NCBI GenBank assembly: GCA_944323825.1
Contig: CALUTY010000002.1
Span: forward strand, 124,001-188,000
Source of the DNA: an uncultured Bacteroidales bacterium
Lineage (GTDB): Bacteria; Bacteroidota; Bacteroidia; Bacteroidales; UBA932
Length of the DNA: 64,000 nucleotides
Direction: 5' to 3'
This document shows positions 26,057 through 34,986 of this stretch, piece after piece. Positions within the stretch are counted from its first letter, which is position 1, and each line of letters starts with the position of its first letter. Below the pieces are notes generated by a model. The model was not told where the DNA came from, searched no databases, and saw only the letters and a list, made by a program, of their open reading frames with translations. The position numbers and the translations under genes are program-made.

Positions 26057-26392
26057 TTACTGCTGGGAAGCAGCAGAAAAGTCCTTGACCACCGAATTCT
26101 TGTCTACTTTTATCTTCACGTTGCTGTCCACCTCCAGCAGGAGAGTCTTCTCCTTGACTTCCACGACAGTGCCGTAGATTCCGCCGATGGTGACCACCTT
26201 GTCGCCCTTCTGGAGACCGTCACGGAACTTCTGGAGCTCCTTCTGCTGTTTCCTCTGAGGACGGATCATGAAAAGCCACATCACCACGAAGATAAGGATC
26301 AGCATGACCCACATGGACCAGCTTCCGCCCGCCCCGGCAGTCTGACCGGCGGCATTGCCCGTCGCCTGCAATAAAATTGTCAGAATGTTCAT
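26057..26392 (-). CDS. yajC: Preprotein translocase subunit YajC
   Basis: YajC is a small accessory component of the SecDF-YajC complex. The 111-aa product has one membrane helix (about 28-46, WVMLILIFVVMWLFMIRPQ) ending in the diagnostic MIRPQRKQQKE, then the conserved LQKGDKVVTIGGIYGTVVEVKEKT. The ATG at 26392 is preferred; the longer frame begins with TTG. A Gln/Gly/Ala-rich N-terminal extension precedes the helix, as in other Bacteroidales. A TATCTTTG box at 26485-26478 on the minus strand is the likely -7 element. It heads the yajC-ybbR-coaE-DUF5606-rimO operon. Confidence 0.93.
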   Translation of the reverse strand: MNILTILLQATGNAAGQTAGAGGSWSMWVMLILIFVVMWLFMIRPQRKQQKELQKFRDGLQKGDKVVTIGGIYGTVVEVKEKTLLLEVDSNVKIKVDKNSVVKDFSAASQQ

Positions 26393-26590
26393 TTTCAAAT
26401 TTTTCTTTAATTATGTCTGTCGACTTGATTGTCATCAAAATCTGCGGCAAACAGCCCCGTTCGCCACAAAAATCTTTCAAAGATACAATATCCCGGCAAA
26501 TTATGCAACCCCGCACCGCCGGCTGACGTACTTCTGTGTTGAAACCACGCACTTCTGTACAGAACCTTCAGTCCGGAGCCTCTCCAGACA

Positions 26591-27550
26591 TCAGAGAAGC
26601 CCCTTGCCGGTCTTCACGATCTCCCCGTCATGGCTCATCTTCTGTATGAGCCTGTCCAGAAGGCCGTTCACGAAAATGCGGCTCTTCGGGGTGCCGTAGA
26701 ATTTGGATATCTCCACATACTCGTTGATGGTGACCTTCACCGGGATTGTCGGGAAGGAGACAGCCTCGGCCAGCCCCAGCACTATCAGAGCCATGTCTGT
26801 GGAAACGATACGCTCCCTGTCCCAGTTGGAGACCGAGCCCGATACCATGGCGGAATATTTGGAATATCCCGTGCAGGCACTTCTGAGCAGCTTCTTCACG
26901 AAAAGCCTGTCGCTCTCCATGTCCGGATTCTTCACCAGGTCACTCATGTAGAGGGGCGGCAGCGACCACCGCTCCCCCTTGGCAAGTGCCTCCAGTGTCC
27001 TGCAGACAAAGGTCAGGGAATAGGCCAGATCGTCATTCCAGTATATGGACATGTCCTCGAGAATCCTCTCAAGCTCGGCGCTGTCCACGAATTCCTCCTC
27101 GAATATCCTGATGAACAGGCGGCAGTCAGCCGAAAGGGAGGAAACCGGTGAAGCCATGTAGTCCAGATAATATTTCTTTCCGCTCACAGAGGCGAATATC
27201 TTCTTCAGGAACAGGTCATACTGCTCCCATGAGAATTTTTTCTTCTTGAAGATCTTGGTGAAGTCAGGGTCCGAATCCAGCAGCTTCGCAAGGGAGTTGT
27301 CGACAAACTTCATGTTCGGGTTGCGTTCCTCATCAGTCGGATTGAACTTCTTTTTCCCTGCCTCAACCTTTTCCCGTGCTATCCTGGTAATGGGGGAAAC
27401 GATGCCGAGCATGAAAATGTAGAGATCCCTTGTGGCTTCGCACGACTCCTCCAGCACCGATTCGGCCTCCGAGAGTGAGATATTTCCAGACATCATGCTG
27501 CTGTACAGCACTTTGAATGCCTTGATTCTCAAAATACGTCTGTTAAGCAT
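26591..27550 (-). CDS. nusB: Transcription antitermination factor NusB (long Bacteroidota form)
   Basis: NusB binds boxA RNA with S10 in rRNA antitermination. The 319-aa product begins MLNRRILRIKAFKVLYS and has the NusB domain at its C-terminus (WDRERIVSTDMALIVLGLAEAVSFPTIPVKVTINEYVEISKFYGTPKSRIFVNGLLD, read in parts). Bacteroidota NusB proteins carry a long helical N-terminal extension, seen here as residues 1-190. The ATG at 27550 is chosen; the reading frame runs three codons further upstream. A TATCTTTG box (27580-27573, minus strand) is the probable promoter, divergent from that of the PUR-like gene. Confidence 0.92.
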   Translation of the reverse strand: MLNRRILRIKAFKVLYSSMMSGNISLSEAESVLEESCEATRDLYIFMLGIVSPITRIAREKVEAGKKKFNPTDEERNPNMKFVDNSLAKLLDSDPDFTKIFKKKKFSWEQYDLFLKKIFASVSGKKYYLDYMASPVSSLSADCRLFIRIFEEEFVDSAELERILEDMSIYWNDDLAYSLTFVCRTLEALAKGERWSLPPLYMSDLVKNPDMESDRLFVKKLLRSACTGYSKYSAMVSGSVSNWDRERIVSTDMALIVLGLAEAVSFPTIPVKVTINEYVEISKFYGTPKSRIFVNGLLDRLIQKMSHDGEIVKTGKGLL

Positions 27551-27602
27551 ATATAGCAATCAAAATTTTGTGCAAAGATATACTCAATTTCAGAAAAATC
27601 AT

Positions 27603-27610
27603 TATATTTG
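27603..27610 (+). promoter_or_regulatory. -7 box for the PUR-like gene
   Basis: TATATTTG matches TAnnTTTG and lies 29 bases before the ATG at 27639. No good -33 TTTG is seen at the expected distance. It is divergent from the nusB box at 27580-27573, so the two promoters share about 70 bases. Confidence 0.45.
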
Positions 27611-27638
27611 CAAGGTTTTACTTAAAATTTTTACTCGT

Positions 27639-27998
27639 ATGTATAGTGAGGACATAGAAGGAGCAGGCTCGGTCGAGCGTTCGGGAGAAGATGTGTATTC
27701 AAAGCCGATAAGGGCCGGCAAACGCACGTATTTCTTCGATGTCAAGGCCACAAAAGGCAATGATTATTACCTGACCATCACTGAAAGCAAGCGCCGGGTG
27801 GAGAAAGACGGACATTTCGCCTATGACAAACACAAGATCTTCCTCTACAAGGAGGACTTCGAGAAATTCACCGAAGGACTTCAGGAAGTGATCGGATATA
27901 TCAGGGAAAATTGCCTGAAGGGCAACGCCACGGTCCCTTCTCAGGAAAAGAAGGAGGATGAAGGCAATTTTTCAGACGTGAACTTTGAAGAGCTTTAG
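27639..27998 (+). CDS. PUR-alpha-like nucleic-acid-binding protein (DUF3276)
   Basis: The 119-aa product contains YSKPIRAGKRTYFFDVKATKGNDYYLTITESKRR (read in parts) and KHKIFLYKEDFEKF, a near-textbook DUF3276/PUR domain, which binds single-stranded nucleic acid. The N- and C-terminal tails are acidic. The ATG at 27639 gives the family length; the upstream extension of the frame covers the promoter and is rejected. Cytoplasmic; its cellular role in Bacteroidota is not established. A strong terminator follows. Confidence 0.93.
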   Translation: MYSEDIEGAGSVERSGEDVYSKPIRAGKRTYFFDVKATKGNDYYLTITESKRRVEKDGHFAYDKHKIFLYKEDFEKFTEGLQEVIGYIRENCLKGNATVPSQEKKEDEGNFSDVNFEEL

Positions 27999-28030
27999 TC
28001 CGCAGCCACGGACAGATGCATAGCACACGA

Positions 28031-28066
28031 AAGGGGTTGACACAGGAACATGGTCAACCCCTTTTT
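28031..28066 (+). terminator. Terminator after the PUR-like gene
   Basis: An 11-bp stem (28031-28041 with 28053-28063) is followed by a T run. It separates the PUR-like gene from the DUF4252/sigma-factor operon. Confidence 0.85.
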
Positions 28067-28184
28067 GCATTTCATCCGATTCCTGCATTTTTTTTCTAAA
28101 TTTGTTGTAACAAAAACTCCCCTGCCGCGTCTTCTTGTCGGAATTCCACAGGAAAAACATCGGCAACAACAAAAAACTAAAGAC

Positions 28185-28676
28185 ATGAAAAAGATTTTTA
28201 TGGCCGTAATCCTTATGGCAATCGCATTTGGAACGGCCTGCACGGACATCAGCGCAAAAAAGTCCAATGACGGCAGCAGAATAATTGCCCTCATGCAGAA
28301 ATACGACGGAGAAAAAGGCGTGGAGGCGATGAACATCAACGGATTCCTGCTCGGCATCGCCAAGGCTGCGGCAAAAGGAGAAGAAGGAAGCGAATGGATC
28401 AAATATCTTGACCACATGGCGATATTCTCCGCAGAAGAGGCTGATGCAGAGACGAAAGGCAAATTCATGGACGAACTCGACGCCATCCTCACAGGCTATG
28501 AGAAGGCCATGGAAATGCAGGACGGGGAGGACAGCCTGTCGATATGGCTCAAGATGAAAGCCGAGGAAACCATATCTGAAATGGTGATGGTGGCCGGATC
28601 CGATGCCTCCGTGATACTCATGCGCGGCCAGATACCTCTGTCCGAAATGGGCAATATCATTGCCGACCAGCAGTAG
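28185..28676 (+). CDS. DUF4252 family exported protein (first copy)
   Basis: The 163-aa product starts with a signal peptide (MKKIFMAVILMAIAFGTACT), possibly a lipoprotein with Cys19. The mature part has the DUF4252 features SRIIALMQKYDGEKGVEAMNING and MVMVAGSDASVILMRGQIPLSEMGNII. The family's function is unknown; members are often encoded beside an ECF sigma factor in Bacteroidota. A TAAATTTG box at 28097-28104 is the likely promoter. The sigma gene follows after 28 bases. Confidence 0.78.
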   Translation: MKKIFMAVILMAIAFGTACTDISAKKSNDGSRIIALMQKYDGEKGVEAMNINGFLLGIAKAAAKGEEGSEWIKYLDHMAIFSAEEADAETKGKFMDELDAILTGYEKAMEMQDGEDSLSIWLKMKAEETISEMVMVAGSDASVILMRGQIPLSEMGNIIADQQ

Positions 28677-28704
28677 GACGGCTGACACAGAAGCACGGAC
28701 TGCA

Positions 28705-29217
28705 ATGGAAAGGGAAGAGTTCAAAAGCGTCTGGCTTCCTCTGGCTGACAGTTTCTACCGGGCAGCCTTCTCCATCCTCGGAGAGGAGGCGGATGCAAAG
28801 GACGCCGTGCAGGACCTGTTCGTAAGGCTCTGGAACTCCAGGGAGCGGCTTGACAGGATAGTACAGCCTCTCGGCTATGGCCTGGCTGCACTGAGAAACA
28901 TCTGCATAGACCGGCTGAGGAAAAAAGCCGGACGGCTGGCAAGGGAAGAGGAGATTTCCCCGGTTCACGGGGAGAAAAGCCGGGACACGGCAGAAGGAGG
29001 CGACCGGATCCTCATCAGGAAAGAGACGGTGGCCCTGCTTGAAAAGGCCATGGGCAGGCTTCCCGAAAGCCAGAGGACTGTAATGAAACTGAGGTTCTAT
29101 GAGCAGCTGTCTTACGATGAGATTGCAGCCAGGACAGGAATGTCGGCATTGAATGCAAGGGTGCTCGTGTCACGGGCGCGGAGCACAATATCCAGGGAAA
29201 TGAAACCTTTCTTATGA
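28705..29217 (+). CDS. ECF-type RNA polymerase sigma factor
   Basis: The 170-aa product has sigma region 2 (FYRAAFSILGEEADAKDAVQDLFVRLW, read in parts) and region 4 (LPESQRTVMKLRFYEQLSYDEIAARTGMSALNARVLVSRAR, read in parts), with no region 1 or 3, as in ECF sigma factors. The ATG at 28705 (MEREEFKSVW) was chosen because the longer frame would begin inside the preceding gene. The likely membrane regulator follows after nine bases. It presumably controls the DUF4252 genes and perhaps others; no ECF promoter motif was recognised. Confidence 0.93.
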   Translation: MEREEFKSVWLPLADSFYRAAFSILGEEADAKDAVQDLFVRLWNSRERLDRIVQPLGYGLAALRNICIDRLRKKAGRLAREEEISPVHGEKSRDTAEGGDRILIRKETVALLEKAMGRLPESQRTVMKLRFYEQLSYDEIAARTGMSALNARVLVSRARSTISREMKPFL

Positions 29218-29226
29218 CATCAGGCA

Positions 29227-29616
29227 ATGAAAAGGACAGACATTGAAATGATGGAAAAGGCGGCTGCCGACAGAAGGATAGAGGTGCCGCACGGATTCCG
29301 GAAGGAACTTTCGGAAATGATAGATTCCATGGATGCCGCAGAGAAGATCGTCACTTCCGGCAAGTCCCGCGCCATGCGCACCGCGACATGGATAATGAGT
29401 GTGGCAGCCGGACTGGTCCTCCTTATCGGCACCGGACTCACAATCCACACCTTCCGTACTCCGAAAGACACATTCACCGACCCTGAAGAAGCCTATGCCG
29501 CCGTGGAAAAGGCCCTGACGGAGATTTCCGGGAAAATGAGCGGCGGCGCTGCATCTGCAAGACAGGCAGAAGAGACAGTCAGCCGCCATACAGAAGTGAT
29601 AAGGTCATTGTATTGA
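29227..29616 (+). CDS. Single-pass membrane protein, probable anti-sigma factor
   Basis: The 129-aa product has one transmembrane helix (about residues 53-74, TATWIMSVAAGLVLLIGTGL), a 50-residue cytoplasmic N-terminal part and a 55-residue extracytoplasmic tail. No zinc-binding anti-sigma motif is visible. Position nine bases after the ECF sigma gene and topology suggest it anchors or inhibits that sigma factor. This is an inference from context. Confidence 0.6.
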   Translation: MKRTDIEMMEKAAADRRIEVPHGFRKELSEMIDSMDAAEKIVTSGKSRAMRTATWIMSVAAGLVLLIGTGLTIHTFRTPKDTFTDPEEAYAAVEKALTEISGKMSGGAASARQAEETVSRHTEVIRSLY

Positions 29617-29722
29617 CACTAAAAAGCAAAGGCGCAACATATAACCTCCTGAAGCCATCACCGGCACAGTCAAGGGATCTGCATAGTAAAAAAAGAATAA
29701 CAGATTAAATGACAACAGAACA

Positions 29723-30199
29723 ATGAAACGATTGGCAATAATCATAATGTTCCTGGCAGCAGCCGCAATGTCTGCAGCCGCACAGGACGGAAAAGAAATC
29801 TACAACAGGTACTCCGGGAAGAAAGGAGTCAGCTCGGTATACATATCCCCGACGATGTTCAAGATGATGAAAAGCCTCCCGGAAGTCAGCATGGAATCCG
29901 GAGAAGTCGACTTCAGCAGCATAATAAAGACATTCAACGGCATGTACATCATCGACATAGAAGAACCGGAACTGGCAAAGTCCCTTTCGGAAGAAGTGAC
30001 GGCAATGGCGGAATCCGGCAGATACGAACTCATGATGGAAGCTGCGGAAGAATCCGAAAAGGTCAGGATATACATTGTCAGCAAAGGCGACATAGTCACC
30101 GACTTCCTGATGTTTGCGCAGGAAAAAGGCTCGGCCTCGGTGATATCAATATCCGCCGAAATGCCGTTCTCCGAACTGCAGAAGCTGATTGCACAATAG
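29723..30199 (+). CDS. DUF4252 family exported protein (second copy)
   Basis: The 158-aa product has a signal peptide (about 1-21, ending AAAQ) and the clear DUF4252 signature IYNRYSGKKGVSSVYISPTMFKMM, with SKGDIVTDFLMFAQEKGSASVISI and EMPFSELQKLIAQ near the end. It is a better match to the family than the copy at 28185. It lies 106 bases after the anti-sigma-like gene and is probably part of the same sigma regulon. Periplasmic or outer-membrane protein of unknown function. Confidence 0.88.
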   Translation: MKRLAIIIMFLAAAAMSAAAQDGKEIYNRYSGKKGVSSVYISPTMFKMMKSLPEVSMESGEVDFSSIIKTFNGMYIIDIEEPELAKSLSEEVTAMAESGRYELMMEAAEESEKVRIYIVSKGDIVTDFLMFAQEKGSASVISISAEMPFSELQKLIAQ

Positions 30200-30219
30200 A
30201 AAACAGTTTCTTATTTTTG
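30189..30219 (+). promoter_or_regulatory. nadE promoter placing the transcript start at the ATG
   Basis: TTG at 30189-30191 and TATTTTTG at 30212-30219 are 20 bases apart. Four bases separate the box from the nadE ATG at 30224, where transcription should begin, so the mRNA may be leaderless. Confidence 0.55.
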
Positions 30220-30223
30220 CGGC

Positions 30224-32302
30224 ATGAAAGATTACGGATTCATAAGAGTTGCCGCCGCCAAGCCTGCCGTAAAGCCGGCAGATGTGAAAGGCAATGTCAA
30301 AAGCATATGTGAAATGATAAGCGAGGCTGCCGCAAAGGAAGTCTCGCTTGTGGTGTTCCCGGAACTGTGCGTGACAGGCTACACATGCGGAGACCTTTTC
30401 GGACAGCAGCGGCTCATATCGCAGGCCGAAGAAGGCACAAGGGAAATAATGGAATTCAGCCGAGGGAAGGAGCTGACCATAGTCATCGGCACACCGGTGA
30501 GGCATCGCGACAGGCTCTACAACTGCGCCGCAGTCATCCGCAACGGCAACATCAAGGGACTGGTGCCCAAGATCCACATCCCCACATACAATGAATTCTA
30601 TGAATCCCGCTGGTTCAGCTCCGGAGCGGATTTCATGAACGGGAATACGGACGGCACAGGGCCGTTCCTTTTCAACGGGAAGGATTCCGTCAGGGAGGGA
30701 TTCGATGCGGAAACAAAATATGCCGGATTCAGGTGCAACATATCCCCGAACCAGCTGTTTGAAATCGGAAAAGTCACATTCGGCATAGAAATATGCGAAG
30801 ACCTGTGGACTCCGGTGCCGCCGTCTTCATGGCTCGCCCTCGCCGGGGCACAGATCATCCTCAACCTCTCCGCCAGCAACGAGGTGCTGATGAAGCATGG
30901 CTACAGGAAAGAACTTGTCGGGCAACAATCAGCCCGCACGGTTTCCGGCTATGTCTACTGCTCGGCAGGTTACGGGGAATCCACCCAGGATGTAGTGTAT
31001 GCGGGGGCTTCCCTGATATATGAAAACGGCTCCCTGCTGGCAGAAGGAAAGAGATTCTGTACGGAACCGGCTCTCACGGTGGCCGACATCGACTGCGAAA
31101 AACTTTCTGTGATGCGGCAGAAGATGAACACATTCAGGGCTTATGCCCCGGACGGGACGGAGGCGGCAGGATACAGGAAGCTCTATTCAAGGGTGAATGT
31201 CGGGAAAGCCGCTGCCACAGACTTCGGAAAGGTCCTGCTGCGGCATGTGGAGCCGCATCCGTTCGTCCCTACCGGCGACATGCAGGAAATGGAAAGAAGA
31301 TGCAGGGAAATCTTCTCCATCCAGGTCACCGGGCTCATGTCAAGGCTTTCGCACATAAACTGCAGGACAGCCGTAATCGGCATCTCCGGAGGACTTGACA
31401 GCACGCTTGCCCTGCTTGTGGCGGCGATGGCCTTCGACAGGCTCGGATGGTCAAGGGACAGGATCATCGGCATCACCATGCCCGGGTACGGCACCACGGA
31501 CAGGACCCACGACAATGCCTCTGACCTGATGGCGGCATTGGGGGTCACATCCAGGGAAATATCCATAACCGCCGCATGCGACAGGCATTTCCTGGACATA
31601 GGACACGACAAGAATGTCCATGATGTCACATACGAGAACTCTCAGGCCCGCGAAAGGACACAGATACTGATGGACATGGCCAACCGTACCGGCGGCATAG
31701 TCATAGGCACTGGCGACCTTTCGGAGCTCGCCCTCGGCTGGGCCACATACAACGGTGACCACATGTCCATGTACGGGGTGAACTCCAGCATTCCGAAGAC
31801 CCTCGTCCGGCACCTCGTAGGATGGATTGCCGACAACCACTTCAAGGAAGACATCTGCCCTGACGGGAGCGATGCAGAAAGCCGTCAGACCAGGTCAGTC
31901 AAGGACATCCTCATGGACATCATAGACACCCCGATAAGCCCGGAGCTGCTCCCGGCGGACGGGAACGGGAACATCAGCCAGAAGACCGAAGACCTCGTGG
32001 GCCCTTACGAGCTGCACGACTTCTTCCTCTACAATTTCTTCCGTTTCGGTTACTCACCTGAAAAGATACTCTTCCTTGCCTCAAAGGCTTTCTGCAAAGA
32101 CAGCACAGACAAGGCAGAAGATACAGGCACATACGACATGGAAACCATCGAAAAATGGCTGAAGACCTTCATGAGAAGATTCTTCAGCCAGCAGTTCAAA
32201 CGCTCATGCCTGCCTGACGGTCCGAAAGTCGGTTCTGTGACTCTTTCCCCGCGCGGGGACTGGAGAATGCCTTCAGACGCTTCCGCAAAATTATTTATCT
32301 AG
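30224..32302 (+). CDS. nadE: Glutamine-dependent NAD+ synthetase
   Basis: NadE amidates nicotinic acid adenine dinucleotide to NAD+. The 692-aa product has an N-terminal nitrilase-type glutaminase (Glu in VFPELCVTGYTCGDLF near 45, Lys in LVPKIHIPTYNEFYE near 115, Cys in FGIEICEDLW near 190) that supplies ammonia, and a C-terminal synthetase with the P-loop GISGGLDSTLALL near 385 and SELALGWATYNGDH near 505. The length fits the eukaryote-like long form. It starts with MKDYGFIRVAAAKP. Its end overlaps the convergent GH43 gene by eight bases. Cytoplasmic. Confidence 0.96.
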   Translation: MKDYGFIRVAAAKPAVKPADVKGNVKSICEMISEAAAKEVSLVVFPELCVTGYTCGDLFGQQRLISQAEEGTREIMEFSRGKELTIVIGTPVRHRDRLYNCAAVIRNGNIKGLVPKIHIPTYNEFYESRWFSSGADFMNGNTDGTGPFLFNGKDSVREGFDAETKYAGFRCNISPNQLFEIGKVTFGIEICEDLWTPVPPSSWLALAGAQIILNLSASNEVLMKHGYRKELVGQQSARTVSGYVYCSAGYGESTQDVVYAGASLIYENGSLLAEGKRFCTEPALTVADIDCEKLSVMRQKMNTFRAYAPDGTEAAGYRKLYSRVNVGKAAATDFGKVLLRHVEPHPFVPTGDMQEMERRCREIFSIQVTGLMSRLSHINCRTAVIGISGGLDSTLALLVAAMAFDRLGWSRDRIIGITMPGYGTTDRTHDNASDLMAALGVTSREISITAACDRHFLDIGHDKNVHDVTYENSQARERTQILMDMANRTGGIVIGTGDLSELALGWATYNGDHMSMYGVNSSIPKTLVRHLVGWIADNHFKEDICPDGSDAESRQTRSVKDILMDIIDTPISPELLPADGNGNISQKTEDLVGPYELHDFFLYNFFRFGYSPEKILFLASKAFCKDSTDKAEDTGTYDMETIEKWLKTFMRRFFSQQFKRSCLPDGPKVGSVTLSPRGDWRMPSDASAKLFI

Positions 32303-34106
32303 TCACCCGGAACCAGTCCACATCGAGCCATCCGGCATCGTTCTTCGTGACGGGACGGTTGCAGAACAGGCCGACCTTCGCTCCGATCCATTTGCCCGGA
32401 CGGGCGACGAATCTGTTTCCGAGCCTGTGGAACCGCTTCCCGTCCGTACTGTAATAGAAGGTGCAGACGGCATCATCCACATCCCCCTCATGCGGCACGG
32501 ACTCCACCTTCACCCTGAGCCAGACATCTGTAGCCCTGTATGCAAGAGGCGGTACCGGAGGGACAGTCGTGGACATATACCGGTCGGAATACGGCACAGG
32601 AAGTGCCCGGCTTTCAAGAAGTACCGATGCCTCACCTGCATGCGGACCTTCTTCTGCCTGGGAGACGGACTCAGGCTTTCCTTCCAGGGCATCCCGGCAG
32701 ACCGCATTGTAAAGCAGCACCCCGTCCCCGGTGTCCTTCAGCACCAGAGCGGAATAGTCAAGCCCCATCACCACAAGTCCGGCACTCTCTCCCCTGCCCT
32801 CCAGCTGAGGATTCGGGACGAAAGTCATCTTCGCCGTGACCGTGAAATCATCAGCCGGGAACTTCTGCAGCAGAAGATTCGGGGAATCGGACAAATTCCG
32901 GTACCCGTCAGACACCGGCACGGAATAAAGCCGCAGCATTCCCCTTGCCGCATCGGTATAGCTCCAATACGGAGAAGGCGTACCCTGCCACTGCCATTGC
33001 AGTCCTATCCCATATTCATTGAATTCATCGCTGTCCGCAGGCTGGAAGACACCGGATGAAGGCAGGTCAGGCTTCCTGTATCTCATCACAGGCTCCCCTA
33101 CGCCGTCTCCGTCATCGTCTGTCCCGATCACAGGCCAGTCATCCGCCCACCTCATCGGCTGCAGATGCACCACCCGTCCGTATGCTCCCTTGTCCTGAAA
33201 ATGCAGGAACCAGTCTTCTCCGCCCGGGGTGTCCACCCAAGCCCCCTGGTGAGGCCCGTTCACCGGACTCTTCCCCTGGGCCATGACCACCCTCTCCTCA
33301 TACGGGCCATATGGGCTGCGGCTCCTCAGAACCACCTGCCAGCCTGTCGGCACACCTCCTGCCGGAGAAAATATATAATACCATCCGTTTCTGAAGTAGA
33401 GCTTTGTCCCCTCGATTGTCGGCTGGGTCTGGTGCCCGTCATAGACGATTCTGCTGTCAGCAAGCAGCCTGGTCCCGTCTTCGGACATGGGTGCCATGAA
33501 AAGCACGCTCTTGAACCGGGCCCGGCTTCCGGCACATCCGTGCGAAAGCCATGCATTGCCGTCTTCATCCCAGAGCGGACAAGGGTCAATGTAGCCCTTG
33601 GCTTTCACCACCCAGACAGGCTCGCTCCACCGCCCGCGCGGGTCTTCCGCCGACACCATGAATATGCCCCTGTCCGGATCTCCGCAATAGATGTAGAACC
33701 TTCCGTCATGATATCTGATGGCAGGCGCCCACACGCCGTTCCCATGCTGGACCCGGTCCTTCCAGCCCGGCACGGGATAGTCAGTGAGGGCAGCCCCTAC
33801 TATCTCCCAGTTCACAAGGTCGGTGGAATGCAGGATCGGCAGCCCGGGCATGCAGTTGAACGACGAGGCCGTCATATAATAGTCATTCCCCACCCTGCAT
33901 ACATCGGGGTCCGACCAGTCCGCATTCAGAACGGGATTGACATAGTGGTCTCCCCTGTCGGGATTCCATACAGAAGAAACGGCCCCGCCACGACCTGGAA
34001 CATCCTGTCCGTCAGAACCATACACATCAGCAGCCGCAGACCGCGGCTGTACGGAAACAATGCCGCATACACAGAGGCATGCAGCAAGAAAATTGAAGTT
34101 TTTCAT
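32295..34106 (-). CDS. Glycoside hydrolase family 43 enzyme (arabinofuranosidase/xylosidase type)
   Basis: The 603-aa product has a signal peptide (about 1-26) and a five-bladed GH43 catalytic domain: NPVLNADWSDPDVCRVGNDYYM (Asp base, near residues 57-78), GYIDPCPLWDEDG (second Asp) and TQPTIEGTKLYFRNGWYYIF (Glu acid). The C-terminal 220 residues form the beta-sandwich domain common in GH43 subfamilies acting on arabinoxylan. It hydrolyses alpha-arabinofuranosyl or beta-xylosyl linkages; the exact specificity cannot be read. No SusC/SusD genes are nearby, so this is not a full polysaccharide locus. It starts 36 bases after the phosphorylase gene on the same strand. Confidence 0.9.
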   Translation of the reverse strand: MKNFNFLAACLCVCGIVSVQPRSAAADVYGSDGQDVPGRGGAVSSVWNPDRGDHYVNPVLNADWSDPDVCRVGNDYYMTASSFNCMPGLPILHSTDLVNWEIVGAALTDYPVPGWKDRVQHGNGVWAPAIRYHDGRFYIYCGDPDRGIFMVSAEDPRGRWSEPVWVVKAKGYIDPCPLWDEDGNAWLSHGCAGSRARFKSVLFMAPMSEDGTRLLADSRIVYDGHQTQPTIEGTKLYFRNGWYYIFSPAGGVPTGWQVVLRSRSPYGPYEERVVMAQGKSPVNGPHQGAWVDTPGGEDWFLHFQDKGAYGRVVHLQPMRWADDWPVIGTDDDGDGVGEPVMRYRKPDLPSSGVFQPADSDEFNEYGIGLQWQWQGTPSPYWSYTDAARGMLRLYSVPVSDGYRNLSDSPNLLLQKFPADDFTVTAKMTFVPNPQLEGRGESAGLVVMGLDYSALVLKDTGDGVLLYNAVCRDALEGKPESVSQAEEGPHAGEASVLLESRALPVPYSDRYMSTTVPPVPPLAYRATDVWLRVKVESVPHEGDVDDAVCTFYYSTDGKRFHRLGNRFVARPGKWIGAKVGLFCNRPVTKNDAGWLDVDWFRVTR

Positions 34107-34142
34107 TGTTTTTATTTAAATCATTAATCTGGAAAATATCCA

Positions 34143-34970
34143 CTAAAGCGACTCAATCAGCCTTGCGAAAAGCAGGGACATCCTGTCGGCTGCGGCATCG
34201 GCTGCGGCCACCACATCATCCCCGTTGTTCTCATAATCCTCAGCATAGTCGTCATGGGCCTCATTGGTAATCACCGACATCCCGAATACCGGGATTGAAG
34301 AATGCCTTGCGACTATAACCTCAGGAATGGTGGACATCCCCACCGCATCGGCACCGATCATCCTGAAATACCTGTACTCGGAAGGGGTTTCGTATGAAGG
34401 GCCGGTCCCTGCGAGATAGACACCTTTTTTCAAAGTAATCCCAAGTTCCGCAGCCACAGTCTCCGCCTTCTCAATCAGCTTCGGGTCATAGGGGCGTGTC
34501 ATGTCCGGGAAACGCGGGCCGAACTCGTCAAGATTCCTGCCCACCAGCGGGTTCGGGAGCAGGTTGATATGGTCCCTTATGACCATAAGGTCGCCCACCT
34601 TGAAATCGAAGTTCACACCTCCTGCAGCATTGGAAACGAAGAGACAGCCGATTCCGAGCACCTTCATCACCCTTATCGGCAGGGTGACAAGCTCCATCGG
34701 ATAGCCCTCATAATAATGGAAGCGGCCCTGCATGGCCAGCACATCCTTTCCTCCGAGCCGGCCGAAAATGAAGTTCCCCTTGTGACCTATGGCAGTGGAC
34801 ACCGGAAATCCCGGAATCTCCCTGTATGGTACCGTTATCGGGTCCTCTATCCTGTCAGCAAGCTTTCCAAGCCCGCTGCCGAGGACGATTCCCACCGAAG
34901 GCTTCCTGTCCCCTATGCGGGAACGCATGTATTCCGCAGCCTTCATGATTCTTTCAATTCTCTCATCCAT
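34143..34970 (-). CDS. Purine-nucleoside phosphorylase
   Basis: The 275-aa trimeric-type phosphorylase cleaves (deoxy)inosine and guanosine to base and (deoxy)ribose 1-phosphate. Motifs are [13 protein letters not shown] near 29-41, the phosphate-binding [11 protein letters not shown] near 86-96, VSNAAGGVN (Asn/Ala-rich base pocket), and the purine-site Glu and Asn in [12 protein letters not shown] and VITNEAHD. The length is standard for the PunA/DeoD2 type. It follows the MTA/SAH deaminase gene by 16 bases, forming a purine salvage pair: deamination to the inosine-type nucleoside, then phosphorolysis. Confidence 0.94.
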   Translation of the reverse strand: MDERIERIMKAAEYMRSRIGDRKPSVGIVLGSGLGKLADRIEDPITVPYREIPGFPVSTAIGHKGNFIFGRLGGKDVLAMQGRFHYYEGYPMELVTLPIRVMKVLGIGCLFVSNAAGGVNFDFKVGDLMVIRDHINLLPNPLVGRNLDEFGPRFPDMTRPYDPKLIEKAETVAAELGITLKKGVYLAGTGPSYETPSEYRYFRMIGADAVGMSTIPEVIVARHSSIPVFGMSVITNEAHDDYAEDYENNGDDVVAAADAAADRMSLLFARLIESL

Positions 34971-34986
34971 AATTGATTATTCTTAT

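Noticed and set aside
27432..27638. N-terminal extension of the PUR-like gene
   Set aside because: It covers the nusB start and both divergent promoters; the family begins at the ATG at 27639.
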